A stretch of DNA of 64,000 nucleotides from Thermodesulforhabdus norvegica (GTDB taxonomy: Bacteria > Desulfobacterota > Syntrophobacteria > Syntrophobacterales > Thermodesulforhabdaceae). Under the pieces are notes generated by a model, which saw only the letters and a list, made by a program, of their open reading frames with translations, was not told the DNA's origin and made no database searches. The position numbers were made by a program, and so were the translations under genes. Of the stretch, positions 25,993-35,200 are shown piece after piece. The stretch lies in NCBI RefSeq assembly GCF_900114975.1, contig NZ_FOUU01000001.1:620001-684000 (forward strand). Reading direction: 5' to 3'. Positions within the stretch are counted from its first letter, which is position 1; every line of letters starts with the position of its first letter.

Positions 25993-28900
25993 ATGCCCCA
26001 TCTGACCGAAGCGACGGAGAGTTTTTCTCCGGGGAATTCGGCTTCCCGTTCTGCTAATCTGGAGACCCTCTGGCGTACTTTGTCTTCTCTGAAGGGGCAG
26101 GTTTCCCTTCATGGGCTCAATCTGAGCGCCCTCGGCTACGTTTCCGTTCGGCTTCTTTCTCTGGCAAAGGCACACATAGTTTTGGTCGTGCCCGAGGAAA
26201 AGGAACAGGAGCTTTTGACGGAGGGTGTTGAATTTTTCCTTCAGAATCGGAATGCCAAAAGGGAGGAAGCGGCTTTCTCCGAGCGTTTGCTCGTCTTTCC
26301 ACCCAAGTTCGCCTATCGGGGGGTATGGTCCGGTCAGGCCCACGATGCCGCACAGAGGATGAAAACCCTGACACGATTGCTGTGGAATAACACTCCCGGG
26401 ATATTTGTCGTTCCTGCCAGATCACTTCTCGAGAAAACGCTTCCCAGAGAAGTGCTGGAGGAATCGCTCATGCACATCCGGGTCGGTGAGGAACTGCCGG
26501 CCGATTTTGAGCAAGTTGTGTATTCCTGGGGGTATGTCAGGGTTAACCTGGTGGAAGAGCCCGGCGATTGGAGCAGGCGCGGTGACCTGTACGATCTTTA
26601 TACTCCTCTTTATACATGGCCGATCCGCATAGAGGTATGGGGAAATCAGGTTGAATCAATCCGCTTTTTTCATCCCTCCAGTCAGCGGTCTCTGGGAAAA
26701 GCCGACGATGTCTTTATAGTACCTTGTCGTGAAATTATAGTCGACGAAGAGGCTCGGGAAAGGGCGAGCCGCATTCTGATGGAAGATGTGGAAGCAGGAC
26801 TCGTGGAAGCTTCCGCTCTGCCTTACTGGTTGAAGAGAATAAACGATGGCTCCTGGAAAGATAACGAACGCATGATCGGGACATGTTACGAGAGCCTGGG
26901 CATTCTGTCTGACTACTTCCCCGTCAATAGCATCTGGATCTGGTGGGATGCGGACAGGACAGAAAGCGTGCTCAGGGAGTACTATGATCAGCAACTCTCC
27001 GAGTTGTTGGGAAGCGGGGACGGAAAGCGAAGGGAGCAGGAATGGCGACAGCCTGTTGATCGGTGGCTTGAGTCTCCGGAGGCCATATACCGTAGCCTGA
27101 AGAGCTTCAGGCATATATGGTGCGATGACCTCCGATACTCCGACGAAAGCGAAAGGCCTGTGATCCGGGTAGATGTTCGGGGAATGGAGTTTCTCAAGGA
27201 GTCGCTCAGGGCTGTTCGTCCCGGTGAGAGACTTCTTGAACCTCTGGTAAGGTCTCTGACTGCGTGGAAGGAAAGTCACGTGAGGGCTGTCATCGTTTGC
27301 GGGCACAAACACAGAGCCGAACGATTGAAGCAACTTCTTTCGGAGTACGATCTTCCGGTTGATCTTTTAGATGGTCCGGCAGCCTGGGAGTCTTTGCCTC
27401 CGGGTTCCTTATTTATCACTACGGGACGTTTGTCCCGTGGTTTTGAGTGGCCGGCAGAGTACATGGCCGTCCTATCAGAGGAGGAGCTTTTCGGTCGGGG
27501 TCGGCGGAGCCGACGTGGCGGTAGCGGTGTTAAGGGAATTGCTCTCAGTTCTTTTCAGGATCTTTCCGAAGGGGACTACGTTGTCCACGTGGATCACGGT
27601 ATAGGAAGATACCGTGGGCTGGTTCGCCTGAAGAGTGAAGGCTTCGAAGGCGATTTTCTTCTCATTGAGTACATGGATGAGGATAAGCTCTATGTGCCGG
27701 TGGAAAAGCTCCATAAGGTGCAGAAGTATGTCGGTGTGGACGATGCTCCGCCGAGGATAGATAGGCTTGGTGGGAAACACTGGGAGACGGCAAAAAAGAA
27801 GGCTCGCGAATCCGCCGAAAAGATCGCAGAGGAGCTTTTGAGAATTTACGCTCTCCGTCAGGTAAAAGAGGGTTATGCCTTCTCACCACCCGATCGCCTT
27901 TACCATGAATTTGAAGCCCTGTTCCCCTTTGAGGAAACCCCAGATCAGCTTAAGGCCATTGAGGATGTGCTGGCCGACATGATGAGCCCCAGGCCTGCCG
28001 ATCGCCTCATCTGCGGGGATGTCGGTTTCGGCAAAACCGAAGTGGCCCTTCGTGCCGCCTTCAAGGCCGTTATGGACGGAAAGCAGGTAGCGGTCCTGGT
28101 GCCCACGACCGTTCTTGCCGAACAGCACTTCAGAACCTTCAGCGAAAGGTTTGCTCCTTTTCCCGTAACCGTTGAACTTTTGAGTCGCTTCAGAACACCG
28201 GCTCAGCAGAAAAAGGTCATAGAGGGATTGAAAAAAGGAACGGTGGATATAGTTATAGGAACTCACAGATTGCTCCAGAGGGATGTGGCTTTTCGTGACC
28301 TTGGGCTCCTGATAATCGACGAAGAACACCGCTTTGGAGTTAAGCATAAGGAGCGATTAAAGGAGCTTCGAGTATCCGTTGACGTGATAACGCTTACGGC
28401 AACGCCAATTCCCCGAACCCTGCACATGGCACTTTCGGGTATTCGGGATCTTTCCGTAATAGAAACGCCGCCGGAGGATCGTAAAGCCGTTAAGACCTTT
28501 TTGATTGATTTTGACGAGGCTGTTATACGGGATGCCATAAGGAAGGAGCTATCCCGGGGAGGGCAGGTCTTTTTTGTTCATAACCATGTTCAAAACATTC
28601 AGCAGATGGCGGAGTTCATCCGGAAACTCGTGCCCGAAGCCAGAGTCGGCGTGGCTCACGGTCAGATGAAAGAACGAGAGCTGGAAAAAGCCATGATGGC
28701 CTTTGTTCGTGGAGAAACCGATGTGCTGGTCTGCACCACCATAATAGAGTCTGGACTGGATATACCCAGGGCCAATACAATCATAATCAACCGGGCAGAT
28801 CGCTTCGGGCTTGCGCAGATGTATCAGCTCAGAGGCCGTGTGGGCAGATCCGATGAACAGGCCTATGCCTATCTAATCATCCCGGGAGAACATCTCATAA

Positions 28901-29580
28901 CGAAAGATGCCCGTAAAAGGCTTAGAGCCCTGCTGGATTTCAGTGATCTTGGGAGCGGTTTTAAAATCGCCATGAACGACCTCCAGATCAGAGGGGGCGG
29001 CACAATTCTGGGATCGGCTCAGTCGGGTCATATCGCCGCAGTGGGGTATGAGCTTTATCTTGAGCTCGTTCAGGAAATGATTCGCAGACTCAAAGGGGAC
29101 TCTCCGGAGGAAGTGCCGGAGCCGGAAATAAAAGTAGCGGCTTCCGCTTTTCTACCGGATGAATACATCCCCGATACTTCTCAACGGCTTGTGGCGTATA
29201 AAAAACTTGCTTCGGCTTCGACGGAAGAAGATATTAACGAACTGGTTAAGGAGTGGCGTGACCGTTTCGGAACGCTTCCGACTCAGGCCAAGAACCTGAT
29301 AATGCTGGCCAAGATCAGGCTTCTTATGAAAGAGCTCGGAATATTGAGGATTGAAGAAACGGGAGAACGGTTTAGAATATGCTTCGTAAAGAAAGATGAA
29401 GAAGGGAAATTTTCGAGCTGGGCCTCTGATAAGGGTATCAGTGTTCACAAACATCCCGAAGGTGGCCTGTTGATAAGTGTTCCTCATGAGAAGATGCTTT
29501 ACAGGTTGGCTTTCCTGAAAAGAACTTTGCACTCTTTCTGGGAGCGTGATAGGTCAGAGAAAAAATCTTTAAAAGCCTAG
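25993..29580 (+). CDS. mfd: Transcription-repair coupling factor
   Basis: Removes RNA polymerase stalled at lesions and recruits UvrA. The 1195 residues show the full domain order: N-terminal UvrB-like region, RNA polymerase-interacting domain beginning LSEGDYVVHVDHGIGRY, RecG-like helicase with Walker A CGDVGFGKTEVA, the acidic box IIDEEHRFGV, TATPIPRTLHM, the TIIESGLDIPRA and QLRGRVGRS motifs, and the C-terminal UvrA-binding inhibitory domain. GTGAAGGA precedes the ATG. First gene of a run continuing surA-rodZ-recO-ccdA-tlpA. Confidence 0.96.
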   Translation: MPHLTEATESFSPGNSASRSANLETLWRTLSSLKGQVSLHGLNLSALGYVSVRLLSLAKAHIVLVVPEEKEQELLTEGVEFFLQNRNAKREEAAFSERLLVFPPKFAYRGVWSGQAHDAAQRMKTLTRLLWNNTPGIFVVPARSLLEKTLPREVLEESLMHIRVGEELPADFEQVVYSWGYVRVNLVEEPGDWSRRGDLYDLYTPLYTWPIRIEVWGNQVESIRFFHPSSQRSLGKADDVFIVPCREIIVDEEARERASRILMEDVEAGLVEASALPYWLKRINDGSWKDNERMIGTCYESLGILSDYFPVNSIWIWWDADRTESVLREYYDQQLSELLGSGDGKRREQEWRQPVDRWLESPEAIYRSLKSFRHIWCDDLRYSDESERPVIRVDVRGMEFLKESLRAVRPGERLLEPLVRSLTAWKESHVRAVIVCGHKHRAERLKQLLSEYDLPVDLLDGPAAWESLPPGSLFITTGRLSRGFEWPAEYMAVLSEEELFGRGRRSRRGGSGVKGIALSSFQDLSEGDYVVHVDHGIGRYRGLVRLKSEGFEGDFLLIEYMDEDKLYVPVEKLHKVQKYVGVDDAPPRIDRLGGKHWETAKKKARESAEKIAEELLRIYALRQVKEGYAFSPPDRLYHEFEALFPFEETPDQLKAIEDVLADMMSPRPADRLICGDVGFGKTEVALRAAFKAVMDGKQVAVLVPTTVLAEQHFRTFSERFAPFPVTVELLSRFRTPAQQKKVIEGLKKGTVDIVIGTHRLLQRDVAFRDLGLLIIDEEHRFGVKHKERLKELRVSVDVITLTATPIPRTLHMALSGIRDLSVIETPPEDRKAVKTFLIDFDEAVIRDAIRKELSRGGQVFFVHNHVQNIQQMAEFIRKLVPEARVGVAHGQMKERELEKAMMAFVRGETDVLVCTTIIESGLDIPRANTIIINRADRFGLAQMYQLRGRVGRSDEQAYAYLIIPGEHLITKDARKRLRALLDFSDLGSGFKIAMNDLQIRGGGTILGSAQSGHIAAVGYELYLELVQEMIRRLKGDSPEEVPEPEIKVAASAFLPDEYIPDTSQRLVAYKKLASASTEEDINELVKEWRDRFGTLPTQAKNLIMLAKIRLLMKELGILRIEETGERFRICFVKKDEEGKFSSWASDKGISVHKHPEGGLLISVPHEKMLYRLAFLKRTLHSFWERDRSEKKSLKA

Positions 29581-29593
29581 GAGATGACCGATA

Positions 29594-30541
29594 ATGAAAA
29601 AATTCTTTAATCGGGATTACAGGTCCGTTCTATACTTGGTTTCTCTGTTGCTCTGTGTTTTTTGCAATCCTTTAAAAGCTGAGGTTCTGGATCGTATAGT
29701 GGCCGTTGTTAACGATGAGATAATACTGTACAGTGATCTCAGGGCCGAAATAGCCTTTATTAAAAGAAATTCTCCCAGGCCGATTCCTCTGCCCCAATCG
29801 GTTCTGGAAAGAGAAGTGCTCAGGCAAATGGTTGAGGAAAAGCTGGTAGAACAGGAAATGAAACGGTTGAAAATAAAGGTTGACGAATCGGAGGTGGATG
29901 CGGCCGTTGAGAGTATAAAACAGTCGAACGGCTGGAGTGATGATCAATTTGAGTATGTTCTCAAGCAACAGGGCATGAGTATTGATGACTTCAGAAAGGA
30001 AATTCGCAGGGAACTGGAGCGCTCTCGACTTATGGAACGCGTCTTCCAATCCAGAACGGTTATAACCGATGATCAGATTGAAGAATATTTGCGTGAACAC
30101 GGGGGGCAACTGAGTTCGGGAAGGGTCAATCTGTCGATCATATTCATACCTTCTGAAGAGAGAGTAAATAAAACGGCGGAAGATATTCTCAGAGAGATTC
30201 AAAAGGGGGCTGATTTTTACGAACTGGCGAGGAAATACTCAAAAGGACCTGCGGCGGATCAGGGCGGCAGGGTTGGGTGGATGAGCCTGGACGAGCTCGC
30301 CGAGCCGATAAAAGAGGCCGTCTCCGGACTTTCGCCTGGCCAGGTATCGGAAGTGATTTCTCTTGATGCAGGCGACTTCATTGTTAGACTGGAAGAAAGA
30401 GAAACCTACTCACCCGGTACCATAACAGAGCGTGATAGAGAAAAGATCCGAAGGCTTCTTTTTAATCAGGAAGTGAATAAAAAATTTAAAGAATGGATGC
30501 AAGATTTGATGAAAAGGTCTTATGTGAAAATAATGTTATAA
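29594..30541 (+). CDS. surA: SurA-like periplasmic peptidyl-prolyl isomerase/chaperone
   Basis: Envelope chaperone for outer-membrane proteins. A signal peptide (hydrophobic LVSLLLCVFCNPLKA) precedes a SurA N-terminal helical domain beginning VLDRIVAVVNDEIILYSDL, then one parvulin domain with SGRVNLSIIFIP, YSKGPAADQGGRVGWM and VSEVISLDAGDFIVRL. E. coli SurA has two parvulin domains; with 315 residues this one has one, as in many deltaproteobacteria. GGAGATG precedes the ATG 13 bases after the mfd stop. Confidence 0.88.
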   Translation: MKKFFNRDYRSVLYLVSLLLCVFCNPLKAEVLDRIVAVVNDEIILYSDLRAEIAFIKRNSPRPIPLPQSVLEREVLRQMVEEKLVEQEMKRLKIKVDESEVDAAVESIKQSNGWSDDQFEYVLKQQGMSIDDFRKEIRRELERSRLMERVFQSRTVITDDQIEEYLREHGGQLSSGRVNLSIIFIPSEERVNKTAEDILREIQKGADFYELARKYSKGPAADQGGRVGWMSLDELAEPIKEAVSGLSPGQVSEVISLDAGDFIVRLEERETYSPGTITERDREKIRRLLFNQEVNKKFKEWMQDLMKRSYVKIML

Positions 30542-30554
30542 AAAATCAGATAAA

Positions 30555-31502
30555 ATGACTTCTGATACATTACAAAGATACAAAAGCCCTGCCGAACTTG
30601 GAAATGCCCTGAAAGCGCTGAGGGAAGAAGCGGGGCATTCTCTTGATTATGTTTCTTCGGAAACGAACATAGCAGTAGATGTATTGAAGTGTCTTGAAGA
30701 GGGACGCTGGGAGCGGCTGGGATCAAAGTTTCTGGTAAAAAGCTTCATCAGAATGTATTGTCAGGCCATCAAAACATCGCCCAGGCCTTTTATTGAGGCA
30801 ATCGAAAATATAGACGAATCATATCGAAGAGATTACTACTTTGAGCGGCTTTTACAGCGTAAACCAAGACGCATAAAAAATAAGAGCCGCCTTGTCTTTT
30901 ATGCAACTGTTGTTCTGATTTCTTCGCTTGTGGTATCCGGTGGGGTTTACCTGTTTCACAGGTCAAATCGGCTTCCTGCACCGAACCCTGAAGCCGTACA
31001 TAATTTTGTTCCCCCCTTGCCGGAAGTTACTCGTGAGGAGGAAGCAAAGGAGCCTCAGAAGTCAGTACTCCCCTCTGTTGGTGTGGTCGATCGGGAGAAC
31101 AGTTCTTTAGAAGCCTTATCGCAGAAAGGCGAAATAATGTCGGGGAATGAAGGACCCCCTTTGGCCTCGGTTATGGAAAAGGGTGAAAGGGATGTCAGAG
31201 CCCCGGAGCTTGGGAATGCTGAGACATTGCAGAAAGTTGAGGACAACTCTCTTCGGGTAAAAGCTCTTGAGGAGGCCTGGGTTCGAATATGGGTTGATGA
31301 AGAAAAGCCCGTAAGCAGGCTGCTGGCGTCGGGTGAGGAGTTGCAGTTCGCCGATGCCGTTAAGGCCAGGCTTATTCTCGGCAATGCAGGGGGTACTGAG
31401 ATTATATGGCACGGCGAGAAGTTGCCTCCCGCCGGAAAACGAGGTCAGGTGGTAAGGCTCACACTTCCGGACGACATTCCCCGAATTAAAAAACAGCCAT
31501 GA
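30555..31502 (+). CDS. rodZ: RodZ-like cytoskeletal membrane protein
   Basis: Links MreB to the membrane and cell wall in relatives. Domain order fits RodZ: N-terminal HTH_25 (LGNALKALREEAGHSL through KSFIRMY, about residues 15-75), a basic juxtamembrane stretch, one transmembrane helix (VVLISSLVVSGGVYLF, ~115-130), a Pro/Glu-rich periplasmic linker, and a C-terminal DUF4115 beta domain (ALEEAWVRIWVDEE to the end). Its TGA overlaps the recO ATG. Ribosome site is weak. Confidence 0.85.
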   Translation: MTSDTLQRYKSPAELGNALKALREEAGHSLDYVSSETNIAVDVLKCLEEGRWERLGSKFLVKSFIRMYCQAIKTSPRPFIEAIENIDESYRRDYYFERLLQRKPRRIKNKSRLVFYATVVLISSLVVSGGVYLFHRSNRLPAPNPEAVHNFVPPLPEVTREEEAKEPQKSVLPSVGVVDRENSSLEALSQKGEIMSGNEGPPLASVMEKGERDVRAPELGNAETLQKVEDNSLRVKALEEAWVRIWVDEEKPVSRLLASGEELQFADAVKARLILGNAGGTEIIWHGEKLPPAGKRGQVVRLTLPDDIPRIKKQP

Positions 31503-32266
31503 AATTTATCACGACCAGAGCTGTTATCCTGCAGACGAAGGATGCAAACGAAGCCGATGTAATCGTCGATTTTCTGGATGAAAAAGGTACTCGTCTGAGG
31601 GCTCTGGCAAAACACGGAAGACGAAGCCGGAAAAGATTTGTAAACGCTTTTGGCACCCTTTCCCTTGTAACTCTCAGGTATCGGCACTATGGGGATCGGT
31701 TATGGCTTGAAGATGGTAAGCTTGAAAAGGCCTTTTCCCTCGGTGACGACCCGCCTCTGGTTGCCGGACTCAAGGATCTGGTTCGTGAAGTTCTGCTTAA
31801 TCTGCTCCCTGAGGGTGAGGGTAATCCGGAGAATTTTTTTCTTCTGCTGGGTTTTCTCAATGCTCTTGCCTCCAGGCAGGCCGAAAGGTCGGTCGAATTG
31901 ACCGATATTTTTTTATTGCGTCAAACTGCCATCTCCGGCTACCTCCCTGCTTTTGATAGATGCGACATATGCGGCGCCGACCTCAGTTCTGTGAGAAGAT
32001 GGGTATGGCAACTGAGCCCATTCAGGGTTACCTGTGCGACACATTTCCTTTCGGGGACGATGAAATGGGAGTGGGACGGGGAAATTTTGAGTATTATAAA
32101 AAGCTCTATTTCATTCCCGGTGGGGAGGTTGTGGAATATCAGAATGTCGGCCTTTAAAGCACCGGTACTTTTGAAAAATATCTGTTCGTGGCTGGAGATG
32201 CTGATTTCGAAAGAACTTAAAAGCTACAGGTGGATTTTAGAAAGAGGGCTTAAGGAGACAACATGA
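31499..32266 (+). CDS. recO: DNA repair protein RecO
   Basis: Recombination mediator that helps load RecA with RecR. The 255 residues start with the OB fold (TTRAVILQTKDANEADVIVDFL), continue into the helical domain, and contain a partial zinc-binding motif CDICGADL with a later Cys-x2-His (TCATH), where many RecO proteins have four cysteines. It overlaps rodZ and ccdA by ATGA junctions. Confidence 0.9.
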   Translation: MKFITTRAVILQTKDANEADVIVDFLDEKGTRLRALAKHGRRSRKRFVNAFGTLSLVTLRYRHYGDRLWLEDGKLEKAFSLGDDPPLVAGLKDLVREVLLNLLPEGEGNPENFFLLLGFLNALASRQAERSVELTDIFLLRQTAISGYLPAFDRCDICGADLSSVRRWVWQLSPFRVTCATHFLSGTMKWEWDGEILSIIKSSISFPVGRLWNIRMSAFKAPVLLKNICSWLEMLISKELKSYRWILERGLKETT

Positions 32267-32970
32267 GTTCTTCGTGGATTGTGGAATTTAGAGAGTGGAT
32301 GGTGGGACAGTCTCTCCTTGCCTTTATAGCAGCTTTCTGGGGCGGAGTTCTCGCAAGCTTTACACCCTGCACCTATCCTGTTTTGCCCATAACGGTGGCT
32401 TATATAGGGCACCAGGCTTCACGAGACAAAAGAAGAGTATTGTTTTATTCGGCCCTTTACGCTACAGGCCTTGCGGTTACTTACACGACCCTGGGCATCG
32501 TTGCAACATTGACCGGGAAATTATTCGGATCCTGGGTCGGTAATAGGTGGCTTTACCTCGTTGTTGGAAACATCTGCATCCTGGCGGCATTGATTATGCT
32601 GGAAGTTTTTCACGTCCGTCCGCCTTCGTGGCTCAGGAATTTGGGTCGGAGTAAGAATTCCTGGGGGGGACTGGGCGCTTTTAGCATGGGAGTGACCTCT
32701 GCACTTATTATAGGCCCCTGTACTACACCGATACTCGGAGTTCTGCTGTCGATGGCGGCTGCGAAACAAAATCTACCGTGGACTATTTCGGTCTTTCTGG
32801 CCTTTTCCTACGGACTTGCTTTCATTGTCGTTATTGCCGGGATCTTTGCGGGCTTACTGACGGCGCTCCCCTCTTCAGGACCATGGCTCAGATTTATCCA
32901 GAAAGCCCTTGCCATGTGCATGTTTGCCGTAGGGGAGTACTTTATATTCAAAGCCGGTACCTTGAGTTGA
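32263..32970 (+). CDS. ccdA: CcdA/DsbD-type thiol-electron transporter
   Basis: Six-helix membrane protein of 235 residues that passes electrons from cytoplasmic thioredoxin to periplasmic thiol proteins. The two functional cysteines sit in the paired motifs ASFTPCTYPVLP (helix 1) and IIGPCTTPILG (helix 4). It lacks the periplasmic domains of DsbD and is therefore of CcdA type. The adjacent TlpA-like thioredoxin is its likely partner, in cytochrome c maturation or periplasmic disulfide reduction; multihaem cytochromes such as QrcA would need this. Confidence 0.88.
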   Translation: MSSSWIVEFREWMVGQSLLAFIAAFWGGVLASFTPCTYPVLPITVAYIGHQASRDKRRVLFYSALYATGLAVTYTTLGIVATLTGKLFGSWVGNRWLYLVVGNICILAALIMLEVFHVRPPSWLRNLGRSKNSWGGLGAFSMGVTSALIIGPCTTPILGVLLSMAAAKQNLPWTISVFLAFSYGLAFIVVIAGIFAGLLTALPSSGPWLRFIQKALAMCMFAVGEYFIFKAGTLS

Positions 32971-32995
32971 ATAATCCCTGGAGAGGATTTTAAAG

Positions 32996-33523
32996 ATGAA
33001 GAAGCTTTTCGTTCTTGCCGTGATTGTGGTCTTCGGTGCGGGTGTTATCATGGCTTTATGGCATAAATCTCCTAAGTATGAAGAGATAGAGCTGGCCCCA
33101 CAGGGGATCGGCTCCAGCGTGGTTGCTCCCGATTTCAGATTGCCAAAGATTTCCGGCGGCTACGTGTCTCTTTCGGAAGTTTTGCAAAGCCGGCCTGTTT
33201 TGCTTTATTTCTGGGCTACCTGGTGTCCCATGTGTTCTCGTTTAAGGCCGGACGTGGAGGCATTGAGAAAAAAGATAGACGGTGAAAAACTTGCCATTTT
33301 TGCGGTGAATATCGGGGTTAATGATCCCATAGAGCGGGTGGTACGATACGTTAAGGAGAATAGGGTAAGTTTGCCCGTCCTCTACGACAGGAAAGGCGAG
33401 GTAAGTGCCCGGTACGGTGCTTTTGGTGTTCCTCTTTTTGTCCTCATAAATTCCGATGGTAAAATAATTTACTGGGGCCATGAGCTTCCCGACGTTTTGG
33501 GTTTTTTTAAAAGCAGAAGCTAG
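32996..33523 (+). CDS. TlpA/ResA-like membrane-anchored thioredoxin
   Basis: A 175-residue protein with an N-terminal membrane anchor (LFVLAVIVVFGAGVIMAL) and a periplasmic thioredoxin fold of the TlpA/AhpC-TSA family. The active site is YFWATWCPMCSRLRP (CPMC), and the cis-Pro loop is FGVPLFVLI. Relatives reduce apocytochrome c haem-binding cysteines or oxidised periplasmic proteins. It follows ccdA by 25 bases, so the pair probably forms one electron relay. Confidence 0.88.
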   Translation: MKKLFVLAVIVVFGAGVIMALWHKSPKYEEIELAPQGIGSSVVAPDFRLPKISGGYVSLSEVLQSRPVLLYFWATWCPMCSRLRPDVEALRKKIDGEKLAIFAVNIGVNDPIERVVRYVKENRVSLPVLYDRKGEVSARYGAFGVPLFVLINSDGKIIYWGHELPDVLGFFKSRS

Positions 33524-33547
33524 TCCACATATTCCGGGAGTTGATGT

Positions 33548-34819
33548 ATGAAGGATGTACTGGCTGTCGTTATGGCCGGGGGAAGGGGCGAGAGGCTTCG
33601 CCCTCTCACGGAAGATAGATGCAAACCTGCAGTACCTTTCGGTGGAATTTATCGGCTGATAGATATTCCTTTGAGCAATTGTGTTAATTCTGGAATCTAC
33701 AAAATCCTTGTGTTTCCACAGTATAAGTCACAATCCCTGGTCGATCATCTTGAAGAAGGCTGGCTTCCTTACTTTTCCCGCCCCCTGGGGCACTACATGA
33801 AGATTGTCGCTCCCCAACAGCGGATGGGGGAGCAATGGTATAGGGGAACGGCCGATTCCGTGCGGCAGAATATGTATCTGATAGAACGGGAACACCCCCG
33901 TCATGTTCTGATCCTTTCGGGGGATCACGTTTACAAAATGGATTACTCGGCTTTCCGAAAATATCATGAAGAAAAAGAGGCAGACGTTACGGTAAGTCTT
34001 CTTGAAGTGGATATTTCTTTTGCTCATGAGTTCGGGATTGCTCAGGTAGATGACGATTTTAGGATAATTGACTTTGAAGAAAAACCCCGGGAACCCAAAG
34101 CCATTCCCGGAGATCCCGACCATGCTCTCGCTTCCATGGGTATTTATATCTTTCGATGGCAGGTACTGGAGGAGGTGCTGAAAGGGAGTGATGCTGAGGA
34201 TTTCGGGAAGGAAATCATACCGGAGCTTATAAAGCGCTATCGCGTTTACGCTTATCCCTATCGCGCAATGAATCGAATACGTGATTACGTTTACGAACCC
34301 ACGGATCAGGAAGGAATTCGAAGAAAAGTCCTGATGTCTCGAACCCGTGACTCGGCCTACTGGAGAGATGTGGGAACGATTGATGCCTACTGGAATGCCA
34401 ATATGGATTTAACCGGTGTGGATCCCTTTTTCAGCCTGTACGGAGAGCTGTGGCCGCTACGGACACTTCATCGTTCTTATCCACCTGCAAAGTTCGTTTT
34501 TAACGATCGAGCTAAAAAGAGGGTAGGGGCTGCCTACGATTCGATCATCTCTCCGGGATGTATCGTCAGCGGCGGTACGGTGAGGCATTCCGTACTGGGC
34601 TATAATGTTTATGTTCACAGCTTCGCCGAAGTGGATGAATCGGTGATCCTTGATAATGTGGAGATTGGAAGGCATTGCCGCATAAAGAAGGCCATAATTG
34701 ACAAGGATAACAACATACCTCCGGGAACGGAGATCGGCATAAATCCTCGAGAAGATATGAAAACCTTTCATGTCACCCCACGGGGCATTGTGGTGGTGCC
34801 CAAAGCATTCTTCCGATGA
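33548..34819 (+). CDS. glgC: Glucose-1-phosphate adenylyltransferase
   Basis: Makes ADP-glucose for glycogen. The 423 residues show the nucleotidyltransferase signature GGRGERLRPLTEDRCKPAVPF at the N terminus (shown in part), the ATP/allosteric region YRGTADSVRQN, the catalytic stretch DHVYKMDY, SMGIYIFR, and a C-terminal left-handed beta helix (hexapeptide repeats around SPGCIVSGGTVRHSVLG). No other glycogen gene is adjacent. Ribosome site GGGAG lies upstream of the ATG; the gene may be cotranscribed with tlpA, 24 bases before it. Confidence 0.94.
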   Translation: MKDVLAVVMAGGRGERLRPLTEDRCKPAVPFGGIYRLIDIPLSNCVNSGIYKILVFPQYKSQSLVDHLEEGWLPYFSRPLGHYMKIVAPQQRMGEQWYRGTADSVRQNMYLIEREHPRHVLILSGDHVYKMDYSAFRKYHEEKEADVTVSLLEVDISFAHEFGIAQVDDDFRIIDFEEKPREPKAIPGDPDHALASMGIYIFRWQVLEEVLKGSDAEDFGKEIIPELIKRYRVYAYPYRAMNRIRDYVYEPTDQEGIRRKVLMSRTRDSAYWRDVGTIDAYWNANMDLTGVDPFFSLYGELWPLRTLHRSYPPAKFVFNDRAKKRVGAAYDSIISPGCIVSGGTVRHSVLGYNVYVHSFAEVDESVILDNVEIGRHCRIKKAIIDKDNNIPPGTEIGINPREDMKTFHVTPRGIVVVPKAFFR

Positions 34820-35200
34820 TGACGGAAAAGATCGGATGGAGATTTTTTGCAAAAAAAAGAGATTGAGAGATTTTGAGTTCGCCGGGTAATGGTCTGTCCT
34901 TTTTCGAAGTGCTGGTTTCTATCGGATTATTAACCAATCAGCCCTTTTCTCAAAAATTGTGGTAGTTCAAATCATTAGGATTGGTTTCTTCATAACTATT
35001 GAACCCCAGAGCTTATATCTCAACCCGGACGAACATGAATCGACGGGGTACAATTCGCCCTAATCGGCTTTGATCTGAATCCGCCGATAATGTATCTGAA
35101 AGAAGCAATAGCATGAAGGGCCTCTTGGAAATGAAGAGACGCTTTAATCGTATCTTGTCTTTTAAATAGCGGATTATCGTAAGCTGGGTGGTGGTGAGTA
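34820..35200. other. Intergenic stretch before the DnaA paralogue; no gene or origin seen
   Basis: About 380 AT-rich bases. I looked for DnaA boxes (TTATNCACA and complement), AT-rich 13-mers and RNA genes, and found none that convince. A short dyad TTTTTTGCAAAAAA near 34846-34858, just after the glgC stop, is too AT-rich to be a good terminator. Promoters for the dnaA-like gene must lie here but no clear consensus pair stands out. Confidence 0.4.

Noticed and set aside
34820-35200. Possible replication origin next to the dnaA-like gene
   Set aside because: No DnaA boxes, no dnaN/recF/gyrB neighbourhood and no AT-rich unwinding element beyond general AT richness.
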